This document shows, one piece after another, positions 36,742-48,289 of a stretch of 64,000 nucleotides of DNA; the stretch's first letter is position 1, and the number at the start of each line of letters is the position of its first letter. Location: the NCBI GenBank assembly GCA_946807835.1, contig OX327683.1, forward strand, positions 7,073,001 to 7,137,000, read 5' to 3'. The DNA comes from Ailanthus altissimus (lineage: Eukaryota; Streptophyta; Magnoliopsida; Sapindales; Simaroubaceae). The position numbers and the translations under genes are program-made. The notes below the pieces were generated by a model. The model was given only the letters and a program-made list of their open reading frames with translations, was not told the origin of the DNA and searched no databases.

Positions 36742-38460
36742 TACCAGAGAGAAGGGAAAGAGATGGAGGCCCTTGTTCAATAATGCTACTAAGGTGTAAA
36801 GAACAGGAGTAAGAGAGACGTTAACTCTTAATATCATGGTGATCGAGCATGAGTTAGGAGAAATTTCTTTTTTCTCAAGAGGATTTGATCAATATTATGC
36901 TTCTGCTTCTTGATCTATTAGTGATAACGTTAAACATAAGAAAAAATATTGTGCAATGTGTGCTAGTCAATGGCGGAAGCAGTGTAGATATCCTATTTTA
37001 GGATACTTTCAAAAGGACGAAACTTTAAAAAAAAAGACATTTGAGGATGTAACGAGGAGCTTATTGCATTCAAAGGAAGAAGAATACAAGTCAAAGGATT
37101 TTCACACTGCCAGTAGTAGCACTAAAAAGAGGTTGGAAGTAGATTATTTACTAGTTGATGAACCCTTCCCTTATAACACATTACTAGGGTAATTCTAGAT
37201 ACATTACTTGGAGGTCATCCATTCTACTTTACATCAAGAAAAAAAGTACGTATTGGCTAATGAAAGAGGAACAATAGATATATAAGGAGAATAATTTAGG
37301 AAAAACGTGCCTTAAACCACAAGACTGAGTTAGCAGTCCTTACTATTAGTAAGCAACGAAACGTCTCTCAACTTCATAGCACCTTGCACCAAAGAATACA
37401 GAAGGGTTTGGAAAGTGACCCTCAAGTCTTAATCAATTTGGTAAAGAAAAAGAATACACAATGTTTTTGGCTTGATGATGGGTTTTCCTTACCTCTTATC
37501 AGTATACACTAATATAATTATAGGGTGGAGCCAGTGATAATGAGAAGAAGGTGCGTACGAAACTATTTCACCACTAGGGCATATAAATTGAAGATGTGAA
37601 CCATAAGATGGTATATAGGTTGTGCTATGTTAACTTAATTAATCCACTGAAAGATGCAAAGAAAATGGAGCAAGCTTATACAGAAGTAGAGAAAGAAGAT
37701 AAGAAAGAAAGAATGATCGATGGGGCAGGAACATCAAGCAATATAGATATTCCTAAACCATCACAGGAGAAAGACACCTTCTAAATAGAAACTACAAAAC
37801 AATTGGCCAAAAAATCTTCCTTGAGATGAAGAAAAAATGGAAGAACATCCTACCCCTATACAAAAAAGATAAAGGAAGTATAATTGGACCCTTTGGCTGC
37901 AGACAAGAAAATGTTGCTGGGTATTAATAAGAATTAAAAGAAAAGGGCATCAATGATTGATCTACTATAGAGGAACCAGGAGATCTTTTCTCGGTCTAAT
38001 AGAAATATAATTGGAATAGATTCAAAGGTAATGAGTCATAAGCTAAGCATAAAAAAAGGTTACCCCTAATCAGACAGAGGTAGAGAAGATTTGCTGTGGA
38101 ACATAATAAGATCATTAGTGACGAAGTCGATATTATACTGGAAGTTAGATTCATCTAAAAAGTTTATTATCTAGATTGGCCTGTGAATGTGGTAGTTATG
38201 CCTAAGAAGAATTGAAAATGGTGGGTTTGTATAAATTACACAGGTCTTAACAAAAGCAACACCAAAATATTCTTTCCTTATTTATAAGATTGATCAAATA
38301 GTAGACGCAACGACAAGATAGGAGAGACTAACATTCTTAGAACATATATAGTGGATATAGCCATACCAGGATGGATCCACAAGATGAGGAAAAAACTAGT
38401 TACGTAACTGAATAGGGAACCTACTACTGCAAGGTGATGTTATTCGATCAGAAGAATGTG
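36742..38460 (+). pseudogene. Gypsy protease-like, linker and reverse transcriptase start
   Basis: The retropepsin C-terminal region is seen as LLVDEPFPYNTLLG (37150-37190), then HSTLHQEKKYVLANERGTI, matching the family pattern YNAILGRP then STYHLKLKFPT. A charged linker follows (37596-37784). Reverse transcriptase begins near 38120: VVVMPKKN, KWWVCINYTGLNK (38180-38250), then MHPQDEEKTSYVTE and GTYYCKVM near 38370-38440. Frame breaks are frequent. The catalytic YxDD box would lie beyond the truncation at 38460. Confidence 0.82.
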
Positions 38461-38689
38461 ATAGGGGTTAATTGAGTTTAATATTTTTATCTTCCAAGCT
38501 TAATATTTATTTGTTTAAATTAAGATTATTTGATTTTTGTGTACTTTATTATTATTTTATAAGTTTGAAATCAATGTAGTAAATAAGGATAAGAATATAA
38601 AGAAAACAAAGCAAAAATATCAAATTGCTACAATATCATAAATAGTAATTTTTTCATAATTTTGTTATAGTACCAGCACTGGAACACTT

Positions 38690-39600
38690 AAGTCAGTATC
38701 TTTACCATAGTACATATTATGCTAACAATGCACACCCACTGGTAGTAAATTAGGGATCAAAGCATCATCTACCATAATATAACCAACTTTCAAGATCTGT
38801 AACTCTCTATCCAACATTGAGGGATCTTTAGTGTAGCCATTGAAATGCTCAAACATGAAAACCTACAAAAAATTTAATTGCAATTGGAGTATCCATAATA
38901 AACCTGTATACACTATAAACTTTGGCATAGCAAATATCATCTAATTATTTTTATAAATAATAGAAATAAAATAAGAAGCCAAAAAGAAAAAAAAATCTCA
39001 TGTTATACTTATGTCCAGATTGAGCAACCTCTTCTAGATGTAATCCATAATCTGATCGCAAAATATGAATTTACTTAGCCATAAGACAATCATGGCTTCA
39101 ACCTTGCAACCAGAATCATGGACTTTCCTTGGGACATACTAACTCCCCTACATTAAACTAAAGTAGTACTTCCCCAACTAGCAAAAGTTGGTGTGGACTC
39201 AGAACTACATGTCTTTAAGCAAGACTTTAGATACTTCAACAACTATTTCTCAGTCTCATTTAAGGCAATGAAGAAAATATTATCATCTTCTAATATAGGC
39301 AAACCTTTAATAGCTATAACATCCTTTAAAGTAAAAGTAAACTCCCCTTAAATAGTAAAAAATGTGTGTGAAGCATAACTCCACCAACAAACCAATTGCC
39401 TTAAGGAATACTAGTCCCTTATAATCTTTGACTTTCTGGAGGAATAGATAATAACAAAGAGGCCATACCTTATCAAACATTCTCTTAGGCCAGAATCACC
39501 AAATTCATATGCAACCTAGTTTGCCCAACCAAATATTAGATAGGACAATACACAAACGTGGATAGACATGAGCCTATAATCACCATTGGCTAGATACAAA
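38690..39600 (-). pseudogene. Plant mobile domain (aminotransferase-like) relic
   Basis: The minus strand at 39090-39560 reads, with a few stops, WWSYASHTFFTI, stop, GEFTFTLKDVIAIKGLPI and LEDDN. This matches the core of the plant mobile domain (PMD, also called aminotransferase-like), whose signature is HTFHxxxGExTxTLEDVxxLxGLP. Further on are LNETEK and CLKTCSSESTPTFASWG. A separate open stretch at 38723-38860 (MVDDALIPNLLPVGVHC) may be a later exon. PMD proteins occur as transposon-silencing host factors and as cargo in transposons; which applies here cannot be told. It lies directly downstream of the truncated Gypsy element, on the other strand. Confidence 0.6.
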
Positions 39601-41903
39601 CATGATATAAAATCTAGTAGGTTAGCATCATGATAAAAATAAAAAATGGTCCAATATACCATCAAACAACTTTCTTAGAAGATTTCATAGCCTCTTATCA
39701 TAAAGCTATTAAGTCAAGTAAGATATTGTTCTAAAGAAAGCTAAACATAGTCAAGAACACAAAATCCATCAAAAAAGAAGAAGAAGTCATAGAAATACAG
39801 ACAACAAGAAGGCCTCAATCAATCAAGTACATTAAAACAAACCTAGAAATTTGATTTCAAGTAATTCTTGTTTCTTTGATTAAATAAATCATAAAATCCA
39901 AGATAGAAAAGTGCAAAAAAGCATAAAGAGATGTTATTACAATATTCCAACACATGAGTCCATAAAAGGGCACAAGAATTAAACATGAAAAAACTCTACG
40001 AGCATACAAATTAGACTAAAGAGGGCTTTTTCAATAAAATCATTAAGAAAAAAAAAACAAAATAAGCATTACCAAGAATAGATGTGGGACCATGAAGAAA
40101 AGAAAGTGGCTGACTTTTTAAAGAAGTCTTGCAAAGTACTAAGACAAAGTGTGAGAAAACAAGAGTAATAAAGTGAGAGAAAGAAAGCTTATAAAAATGA
40201 AGAATCTTGAAAAAGATAAAAAGAGAAGGTACAAGTAAAAATGAAAAAGGTGAGGTAAACGACTTCTATTTATAGGCAGTTGACAACAATAATTCAAAAT
40301 TACTAGTTGTTGGACATTTATAGGCGATTGACAATAATATTTGACCTTTAGAAAAATCAAGCCATAAGAGAACATGAATAAGCCAAGGTAGAGGCTAGAG
40401 GAATAAAGCCATATTAATGGAAGTTGTGTTGATCATATGACTTGTCTTACTTGCATTACACAATCTATATGATCAAGGGGCAAAATGTACTATATAAAAA
40501 ATATAAAGGCTCAAGTGCAAGCCACATGCATACCCAACTATGTATAACAAGGTAAGACACATGAGCTTAATCTACTTTTTAGGCATTACCTGTGGATCAT
40601 AGTTTGGTAGATATAATGTTGCACTGAGTAAGGTCCAAAGCATATAGACTCCTAGATTAAAGCCCACTTAGAAGGTATTTAGTCTAAAATAAGTTTAAAC
40701 CTATGTTATTAAGCTAATGAAAAAGTGGAGTCCCAATAAGACATTATTTAGCCCTTTGACTCCTTAAAATAAAAGATGTTTCCTTATTAAATCATCCAAT
40801 AAGTATATTAGTATTTCATTTGAAATAAAAGAGAACTTTTATTCATTAAATTCATTTTTCTCTTTTAGGATGGTAAAAACTAGTTAACTAAACTAGATTT
40901 TAAGAAGAAAAGGGACCAAATAAAGAATCTTGTCCCAGAACAAATCCTAGCACTATAAAAACCTTTTATTTTTACATGAAAACAACTTTTAACAGCCTTA
41001 AAGCATGCTTAAGTACTATCTTCTTCAACCTATGACATTATACGCCAAAGAAACCTTAAAACGTAACCTTAAGGTGCACGACAACTCCTTCATTCTTTTA
41101 TTCCTTCTTCGTATAAAAACTCACCCATTACCATTGTTTAGCGTTGTTCCAAAACCTATATCCACCACAAATAAGTCCTAAGATCAAAAGCATAATGTTC
41201 AAGGAGCGTGTCCCTCATAACCTAAACAAAATTAAGGTTTTGTAGCATAAATTCTAGACTTATCTTGCATGCTACACACCTCAAATAGGTTCCACAACGC
41301 CAAATGGTTCTCTATTATTTAATGTGCAAGCTCGACTCCTACATCTTTCACAATTAGAGATCGAATTTATCCATTAAAATCTTTTCTCTCAAGTCAACTT
41401 GAACAAATTTGCAATATTAGCTTCTTGGACTCCAAAAGCTTTTTAGGAGTTTGGTAGGTCTTACTCTAAACTCATAAGGGTAAAAAAACTGAGATCTAAC
41501 ATTTTAAGCCTAAGCTTATCTTTTGTGCAACCTGTCACCTAAACACGAAATCGATGTAGTCAATGACATTTTGCATGTCACGATCTCTCAATACCTCCCT
41601 AAACAAATATACAACACATGGCATAATCTTAAACATTTACTTATTTTTATAATAAAAATAATTAAATTTAAAAAATAAATTAAATAGGACATATGGCATA
41701 TTTAATACGTTATTATTTTTATTTTAATTAAAATTATAGAATAAATATGATAAAAGTAAAATATAAAATATAAAACAAAAACTAAAAGAAGCTTGCCACT
41801 GCTACAATAATTGACGACGACTTAGTGAAGGTGGTTGACTGAGACTCAATGGAAACACTATCGAACTCAAAATTTTATGATATATGGTGATATTTTTTAC
41901 AAT
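39601..41903. other. Intergenic, no gene seen
   Basis: AT-rich. The stretch 40060-40400 is purine-rich on plus. Nothing identifiable was found in 40400-41800. It may contain further LTR sequence that I cannot delimit. Confidence 0.45.
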
Positions 41904-41908
41904 GGCAC

Positions 41909-42082
41909 TACAATATCCCAACATCACTTGGGAGTGTGAAAGCAATGAGCCATATATAAGAGAGGTAATAAGCAATAGGAATGATCTTATATAAACGTAG
42001 TGTCCCAAGCAAAATCATGAGGAGAAGGATCTGGTGTATACCTGAAAGCAGACAATATAAGTGCTTGCGGCTGTCTCTTATA
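41909..42082 (+). repeat. TRIM LTR A
   Basis: Begins tacaatatccc, then the conserved cttgggagtgtgaaa and gccatatataagagaggtaataag. It has lost about 25 bp in the middle compared with LTR B. Confidence 0.85.
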
Positions 42083-42095
42083 AATGGTATCAGAG
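42083..42095 (+). other. TRIM primer-binding site
   Basis: AATGGTATCAGAG directly after the end of LTR A. TGGTATCAGAG is the complement of the initiator Met tRNA 3' end. The degenerate equivalents in the inverted half are aatggtattgaag (before 42460) and aatggtattagag (before 42742), read on minus. Confidence 0.85.
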
Positions 42096-42164
42096 TAGTA
42101 GCCTGATCAGAGATGTGTAGATATTGCTCTCAACGAGGATGTTAGTTCCCCAAGTGAGTGTAAT

Positions 42165-42363
42165 TATAATATCACACATCGCTTGAGAGTGTGAAAATAA
42201 TGGGCCATAGAATGGGGAGAGGTAATAAGCCAAGTTAACAACGACGCTTTTTGGGCTTAGAAATGATTTGGTGTAAACCTACTATCCCAAGAAAAGCTAT
42301 AAATGAGTGATATGGTATATACCTCAAAGCGGACAATAGCGGTGTTTAGGGCCGTCTCTCACA
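42165..42363 (+). repeat. TRIM LTR B
   Basis: Starts tataatatcacacatcgcttg and ends ctctcaca, 199 bp. It is followed by the first five bases of another internal domain (aatgg) and then the inversion junction. Confidence 0.85.
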
Positions 42364-42459
42364 AATGGAATATTATAATCACCCTCACTTGGGGAACCAG
42401 TTTCCTCGTTAGGAGTAATATACACACATCTCTAGTTCGGCTATGACTTCAATACCATT

Positions 42460-42659
42460 TATGAGAGATGGCCCCAAGTACTGATATTATTCACTTTGGG
42501 GTATATACTAAATCATTCTTTACACGGTTTTGCTTGGGACACCGAGTTTATACTAGATCATTCCCAGGCCTAAAACGTGTCATTATTAACTTGGCTTATT
42601 ACCTTTTCCTTTATATAGCCCATTGCTTTCATACTCCTGGAACGATGTGAGATATTACA
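42460..42659 (-). repeat. TRIM LTR C (inverted)
   Basis: The minus strand starts tgtaatatctcacatcg and ends ctctcata, 200 bp. It is flanked on both sides by 82-bp internal domains in the same orientation. Confidence 0.85.
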
Positions 42660-42741
42660 ATCATCCTCACATGGGGAACTAGCATCCTCGTTGGAAGTAA
42701 TATCCACATTTCTTCGGTCGGGTTACAACTCTAATACCATT

Positions 42742-42938
42742 TGTGAGAGATAGCCCAAATACTGATATTATTCGCTTTGGAGTATACACCAAATCATTTC
42801 CTTTATGATTTTACTTAAGACATTAGGTTTACACTAGATCATTAACTAGCTTAAAATGCATCATTGTTAACATGGCTTATTATCTCTCCCTTATATGGCT
42901 CATTACCTTTTGACTCCCAAGCGATATGGAATATTACA
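42742..42938 (-). repeat. TRIM LTR D (inverted, outer)
   Basis: The minus strand starts tgtaatattccatatcgc right inside the target duplication GGCAC and ends ctctcaca, 197 bp. Confidence 0.85.
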
Positions 42939-42973
42939 GGCACACTAAAAGATAGCTAACCAAGACAAAGAAA

Positions 42974-43126
42974 AGCAACAACCACTGCAACACTGTCGTT
43001 AAATAATTTTGCTTTGAGGCATGTTGTTGCCCCTGTTACATAAATTGATGGTTAGCAATTTTGATGGAGGTAGTGATGTAACTCTACACTCTGTTGTTTA
43101 ATGACAACAACATAGTGATTGTTGCT
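42974..43126. repeat. Inverted repeat / stem-loop
   Basis: The arms agcaacaaccactgc and gcagtg-like atcactatg...gttgct pair over ~30 bp with mismatches (agcaac at 42974, gttgct at 43121; cgttaaat pairs with tttaatga). MITE-like in size, but no target duplication was fixed. Confidence 0.5.
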
Positions 43127-43831
43127 TTTTTTCTCCTTAATTGATAGTTTTTTGGTGTTTTGTTATAATAAATAATTTTACTATTATAAACATCATAAAT
43201 TTTGAAGTCTAATATCTTCGGAAATCATTCGACCACCCTACCAACCGACAAAACTGGCTGCAAAGTTCGGCAACCAACTGTTCAATTAATATTTTTTATT
43301 TTATAATTTAATTAAAAAAACTTATAAAAATGTGACACTGCAAACCATGTCTAGTATCCTTTTTACTTTTTTGTCAATTAAAATAAACCTCTAATTGTCT
43401 TTTTCTTCTTTTCTTTTTTTTAAGTAAATTGCCTTTTCAATACTATTTAAAGTATTTAAGTTCCTTTTCACAAATTCAAGAGTTCAACAGTTCTTTTTCC
43501 TAAAATCAGTTACACATCCTAATATATTTTTTTCCCGCACAGGGAACTCGCATGGGACTATTATTTCATCAGCTATTGTCAAATACAATCAGACGCATCT
43601 CCAGCTACTCTATAGGTATCATAAGAATTGGCCCTAAAGGAAAAACAAATGTACATTTCATCAACACACACAATCAAGTGATTGTGCATAAAGCTCCAAT
43701 CTGCCAAGAAATTTGTGATACTAACATATATGTTATCCCCTTTTTGCTGTCTCTTTCTTCTAAAACGTTAGAAGCACTTAATGGGATCTGATAAGACATT
43801 GCGAAAAACAATCTAAACATCAATAGAGAAG
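43127..43831. other. 3' flank and probable 3' UTR of the REX1-B gene
   Basis: No coding signal on either strand is convincing. The part closest to 43832 should be the 3' UTR of the minus-strand gene. A polyadenylation site was not assigned. Confidence 0.4.
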
Positions 43832-46273
43832 TCACTCAGCTTCAAGTGCAGCAATCTCATATCTGACTTCATCTAAATGATCATTTATGGCAGTCACGGC
43901 TTCCTGCACGCCCCTAATGGCTTCCTTCAGAGCATTATCATACTCAGCATCTGCTTCCGCCTCTTCAGTGCCATCAGCTTCTGTTATCTCCTGGACATGC
44001 ATGCACTCATGCTCCATTGGCTTCTTAAATTTGCAATTCTCATGGCTCACCAGACGCTCTGATGGGCGACCAGCCTTCTTCAATAGCTGAATTGTAGCCG
44101 TCTTCAGAATGATGAAAAGTAATTGTCAGAAATTAAAGAAGCAATCAATGGTTAAATGTTGCATGAGCAGGACAAATTACTAGAGATTCAGCAACAGAAT
44201 AAGAGAACAAATAACACATTTATTTTCACACACTTAATGTTGTAATGGATTTGATAATGCATTAAAATTCATTACTTGAGCAAATACTTAAGCTATTCAA
44301 TAACAAACCTGTTAAGGCCAAACACTGAGACTGAAAACGACAAGGTATTAAGAAAATTTTATTTCTTTCCTTTTCTTATCACTGTCAACATAACCAGCCT
44401 AAACTTGCTACAATACCTATCACCAACACCACTAGTCACCATCGTCATGGCCTGCAACTATACTACCATGGTAAACAATATGAAAACTCAAATACCTTGA
44501 TTGATACCATACCAAATCACCAATGACAAACTTATTACCAACTGACACCATTATTGGCTTTAATACTGCACATTATGACAACCATTTACCTTGAGATTGC
44601 CGTGTTCAGAAATAATTTTTAACACCACATTTTTATCACTTCTAATATTAATAGAAATTATCCAGCAGTTCCCAATTTTAGTATTTAACCTAACCTTTCA
44701 ATTTAATCACACAAGACCTAGGTCCTGGTCACATTCTGAGAAAATACTGTTCTTTAAAAAATCAAAACAATTGGTACCACAACTCTGAACTCTCTACAGA
44801 AAACCATTGCCATCATCAACCCTTTTCAAACTTCTGTACCTAAAGCTAATGGTTCCAACAGTTTTCACTAATTCAAGTACTCCTACAACTTAGGATAAAA
44901 TCAAATGGTTGCAAGATAAAATATTTTTTATGACTAAAATCACACTAGGAAAAAAGTGCATTCACAAGTGAAATCTTACATTGTCATCCCATAACCATTT
45001 ATAAAATATTGTTTTGATGAATCAAAAATCAAATAAATTTACATAAAGATGAGGCCAACAGTGAGAATTAGAAATATCATATTATTAGCACCAAAGCAAC
45101 CCACTTCACAGAAACAAGAAATGTGTATCAGAAAAAGGCAGAGGAAGTAAATTACAACAGTTCAACCAAGAATTTTCTCCCAAGAACATCAGTAAAAGGG
45201 CATTACAATTAAGTCAGTAGCTGTACCAGCTGCAATTTTTCCTTTTCTTGTGTCTGAACAGCTCTGAGTAGCTGAGCTAGATCAACTCGGCAAAAATCAG
45301 GATGTAGAAACAGAGACTCCATTTCAAGGACCTTAGATGCAAGCAGAAACACTAAGATCGCATAATGAAAACTGGAAAAAAAAAATTAAAAAAAATAACC
45401 AAGAATGTTACAGCCACAAACTTGTTTTGAGCAGTCATTAAACTCTGCTGTAATCTCACTGCAAAGTTGTTGGTAAGCTAATTCAGCTCCTGAAACCATA
45501 TACTCAGAGAAGCCTCTGCCCAGTTCATATTAAAACCAATATAAGAACCCTCTCGGAACTGATAACTCATAAATAAAGGCAAACATTAACAACTTATGCC
45601 TAACCCAATCTAAGCATCAGGTCACTCTACACCACTGGGCAATCGATACCAATATATTAGAGATCACAGATGACGATTAATGCATCGTTAAACACTTGGA
45701 ATCATTCTACAATATCGGGCAGTTGATTCTGATATACTGCGAATAATTGATGAAGATTACCTTATTCTTATGCACTTTTAAACACGCATGACAAAACTGA
45801 CGGAAGCTCTTTGTCTCGAGACCCACTGAGCCTCTATAATATATTATTCCAGAAATGGGAAAATGAAACTGGGGTTTATTTTCCTTCTAGGGTTTTCCGA
45901 ATATGAATCTTCACAGTTCTTATACATTAAAACTCGGTGATTACCGAGTGGGTCATTTCCAATTCTGCAATTTCTAAACTAACATGTTTGTTAAACCAGT
46001 TTGGGTGTAACCCTGCCTCCATTATCATCATATTTGAGTGACTTTTCAGATCAAATAGTTAACAATAATATGATATTTGTTTTTAGAAAAAATTAATCAA
46101 GAATGAGTGTACCGTTTAAGCTTGGCATAAGCGTGGGCTCTACGCTGCTGAATATCGAGGAATCTGCGGAGCAATAGTAGGGTTTTGGAAGACTTGTTAT
46201 TTGTTTCTTCTTCTCTTTCTTCCATCTCCATTGACTCTGTAATTTTGACTTTCTTCTCAAAATCTTCCATCAT
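43832..46273 (-). CDS. REX1-B (required for excision 1-B) domain protein, four exons
   Basis: The intact intron-bearing gene. Exons on minus: 46273-46113, 45515-45422, 45331-45227 and 44101-43832. All introns have GT and AG ends, and splicing gives 630 nt, 209 residues plus TGA. The start is the first of two adjacent ATGs. Residues 34-48 (LLRRFLDIQQRRAHA), 55-60 (GFSEYM), 67-75 (YQQLCSEIT) and the exon 3/4 join EKEKLQLTATIQLL (residues 115-128) match the REX1-B domain, named after a Chlamydomonas DNA excision-repair locus. An acidic stretch (about 158-174) and a helical, probably coiled-coil end (about 176-209) follow. No signal peptide or membrane segment is apparent, so it is probably a soluble nuclear or cytosolic protein. 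The molecular role in plants is not established. The family call rests on recalled motifs; the gene structure is seen directly. Confidence 0.85.
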
Positions 46274-47320
46274 TTTTCGCTTTCTGCCTGCCGTTTATCC
46301 TTCTAACATTCCATCGACGATATGTTATTTTTCTTCTAAGATTGAAATGTTGTTGATATATAGGTACATCGTTATTTTATAAATTTTATATTATATTTGT
46401 AGTTTTAGTTCTATTTACAAATATAATATTGTTGTTTACTAGTTTATTATTAATTAACTTCTAATTACATTCATACATATTAATTGTGATTTGAGAAGTT
46501 TATTTTATATTTTGATACAAATTTTATATTTTAATTTAAATTTTACACAAATCTTGCATTATATATATATATATATATATATATCATATATAAATTCTGA
46601 GATACAACATGTTTGCATGGAAATGATATCGTCATAGATGTGTGTTATTCAAAATGACGTCACTTCGATTGAAAATGCTCTAAAAACGATATAGTTTTGA
46701 CATTTAGCATAGAAATATCGTGTAAACATTTGCACTAGAAAATTTTATTTTAGATGGTTGAATGTATGAGTTCAGAGCTAATTATAAATTTTATTCTACA
46801 TTTTTTAATTTTTGTTTCGTTTAAAAATATAAATTTATTTTTATTATTTTAATATTAAAATTATATTTCTCTGTTAACTTAGTAATATGAGTTTACTCTT
46901 TTTTTTTAAACTAAATATTTCCTAAATAGACTGTAATCTAGAGATTTACATATTTTAAACTTTATTTTGTACAATTTTATATGTATTAAACTATAACCCG
47001 TAAGTATGTATGAACTTGATCTTAGGCTTTTATTGATTTTTATATAACAACATTGATTTAAAACCTACTATTTTTTGAAAGAGAAAAATATTGAAATATC
47101 ATAATCTTTTCCAAATTAATGCTTGACTTGTAAATGTATATACATTCTCTAAAATCCTAGTTTTAGAAAGGTTGTCCTTGAAAGGATAAAATTCTCTAAT
47201 ATACAAATCTCTCAATAACATTAACCTCTTGAAATACAAAAATCCTATAAAAAAAAAAGAAAATTTTTAAAGACTAAAAAATTTAATACAATATTTATTT
47301 TGATCGAGTTAAAAAAAATT
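46274..47320. other. Upstream region of the REX1-B gene, no other gene seen
   Basis: AT-rich. The promoter of the minus-strand gene should lie here. A TATA-like tataaattt (minus-strand tataaa near 46380) is ~105 bp from the start codon but is not distinctive in such AT-rich DNA. A (TA)n tract lies at 46560-46584. Confidence 0.4.
46560..46584. repeat. (TA)n microsatellite
   Basis: About 24 bp of uninterrupted TA. Confidence 0.85.
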
Positions 47321-47546
47321 TAATAATAGTAATGATATTTAATTTTTTTTACCATTTTACCCTTACTCTTAAAAAGCCTATTTTCTTCTCAAAAATACTA
47401 CACACACGACACTCCTTCTCTCTCCCTCTCTCATGATTAATAAAAATTTCCTTCAAATAATTTATTAGATCCACTATTAAAACTATGAGAGTTTGAAGAT
47501 TAAAGTTAAATTATTTAGTGTAAAATTGAAAAAATCAAAAATGGAA

Positions 47547-47566
47547 GAAAATTAGTAAGTTTATTT
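47547..47566 (+). repeat. Left inverted-repeat core of the MULE
   Basis: A 20-bp stretch whose exact reverse complement stands at 53951-53970, ~6.4 kb away. The neighbouring sequence on both sides shows further weaker similarity. Confidence 0.65.
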
Positions 47567-47704
47567 TTTAAATTTAATTTTTTATTATTTTGAGTGATTT
47601 TTGTAGTTAATTGTTAGAAATGTATAAATGTAGTATGAAAAATAAGTTAAAAATGTGTGAAAAATCAAAATGACTGGAAATGGCAGATTTCAGCCATTTT
47701 TTTG

Positions 47705-47880
47705 CGAGACACGATGCCGATGAGTGCTTATACACACGGTGAAAATTATTCACACGGCAAGCGCTTAGAAGCACATACCAACGGAGTTAGACGCACGCTG
47801 TTGGGTGTGTGCCACACCGGTTGCACCCGACGGTGGGTGCGAGCTGCCACATGGTGCCAAGGCAAGGCACCACGTGGCAA
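47705..47880. repeat. GC-rich subterminal block (left end of the MULE)
   Basis: Abrupt GC/CpG-rich island containing GTTGGGTGTGTGCCACACC and a GGTGCCAAGGCAAGGCACCA-like inverted repeat, set in AT-rich DNA ~150 bp inside the inverted-repeat core. An open frame across it (47657-47935) shows no domain. Confidence 0.55.
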
Positions 47881-48289
47881 TTTTAAATTTTTTTATTTTT
47901 TGATTAATTTAAAAATATATGATTTGATTTATTAATAATTATTTAATTTTATAATTTTAAATTATTTACTTATTTTTTCAATATTAATATAAGTTAATTG
48001 TAGTAAAAATTTTTATTTAATAGTTAGTTATATGTTGATAAAATTATTGTGAATATTATATGTTAATAATTTTTAAAAAAATTTCAGGAATGAGAATATC
48101 TCAAAAAACTACGTAATTGCCAAAAATATTTGCTACCGAGGGAACGTACGTGCTTACTCGAAGTTATGGGCTGTACAAAATATAAAAATATAAATTGATT
48201 TTGAGACAGGTCGAAATATTTAGAAACACATGTTTTGATTATTTTTTAGATGTATCAGATATTTCATTCTCATGTATTTTAACACATTA

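Larger units (their letters stand above)
32638..38460 (+). mobile_element. Truncated Ty3/Gypsy element split by a solo LTR
   Basis: Plus-strand order: LTR-type promoter (ctataaatagagtc at 32638), leader phrase gacttgagcatcagagt near 32790 that is typical of plant Gypsy LTRs, gag (33590-34300), protease-like and linker segments (36742-37800), and the first part of reverse transcriptase (about 38095-38460). It ends abruptly inside the reverse transcriptase; integrase and the 3' LTR are missing. A 2134-bp LTR was inserted between gag and protease. Motifs suggest the Tat/Ogre-like group, but that assignment is tentative. Confidence 0.8.
41904..42943. mobile_element. Palindromic TRIM retrotransposon complex with a single target duplication
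   Basis: The 1030-bp body 41909-42938 contains four copies of one ~200-bp LTR and three copies of one 82-bp internal domain. Plus-oriented half: LTR A 41909-42082, internal 42083-42164, LTR B 42165-42363. Minus-oriented half, from the junction: an 11-bp LTR-start stub 42367-42377, internal 42378-42459, LTR C 42460-42659, internal 42660-42741, LTR D 42742-42938. Both outer ends are LTR starts (TACAATATCC and, inverted, TGTAATATTCC). GGCAC borders both sides (41904-41908 and 42939-42943). The internal domain starts with AATGGTATCAGAG, a primer-binding site for initiator Met tRNA, and ends near CCCCAAGTGAG. No coding capacity. The size fits a TRIM (terminal-repeat retrotransposon in miniature). 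I saw no 5S rRNA-like segment, so it is not Cassandra. Confidence 0.88.

Noticed and set aside
41909..42938. Cassandra (5S rRNA-bearing TRIM)
   Set aside because: The LTRs contain no stretch resembling the 5S rRNA internal promoter. Size and primer-binding site fit a TRIM, but not Cassandra.
43877..44090. Plus-strand open frames
   Set aside because: They lie antisense to the last exon of the REX1-B gene, which has domain support and splice sites on the minus strand.
47657..47935. 92-codon open frame over the left GC-rich block
   Set aside because: No recognisable domain, and it lies in the subterminal region of a Mutator-like element.
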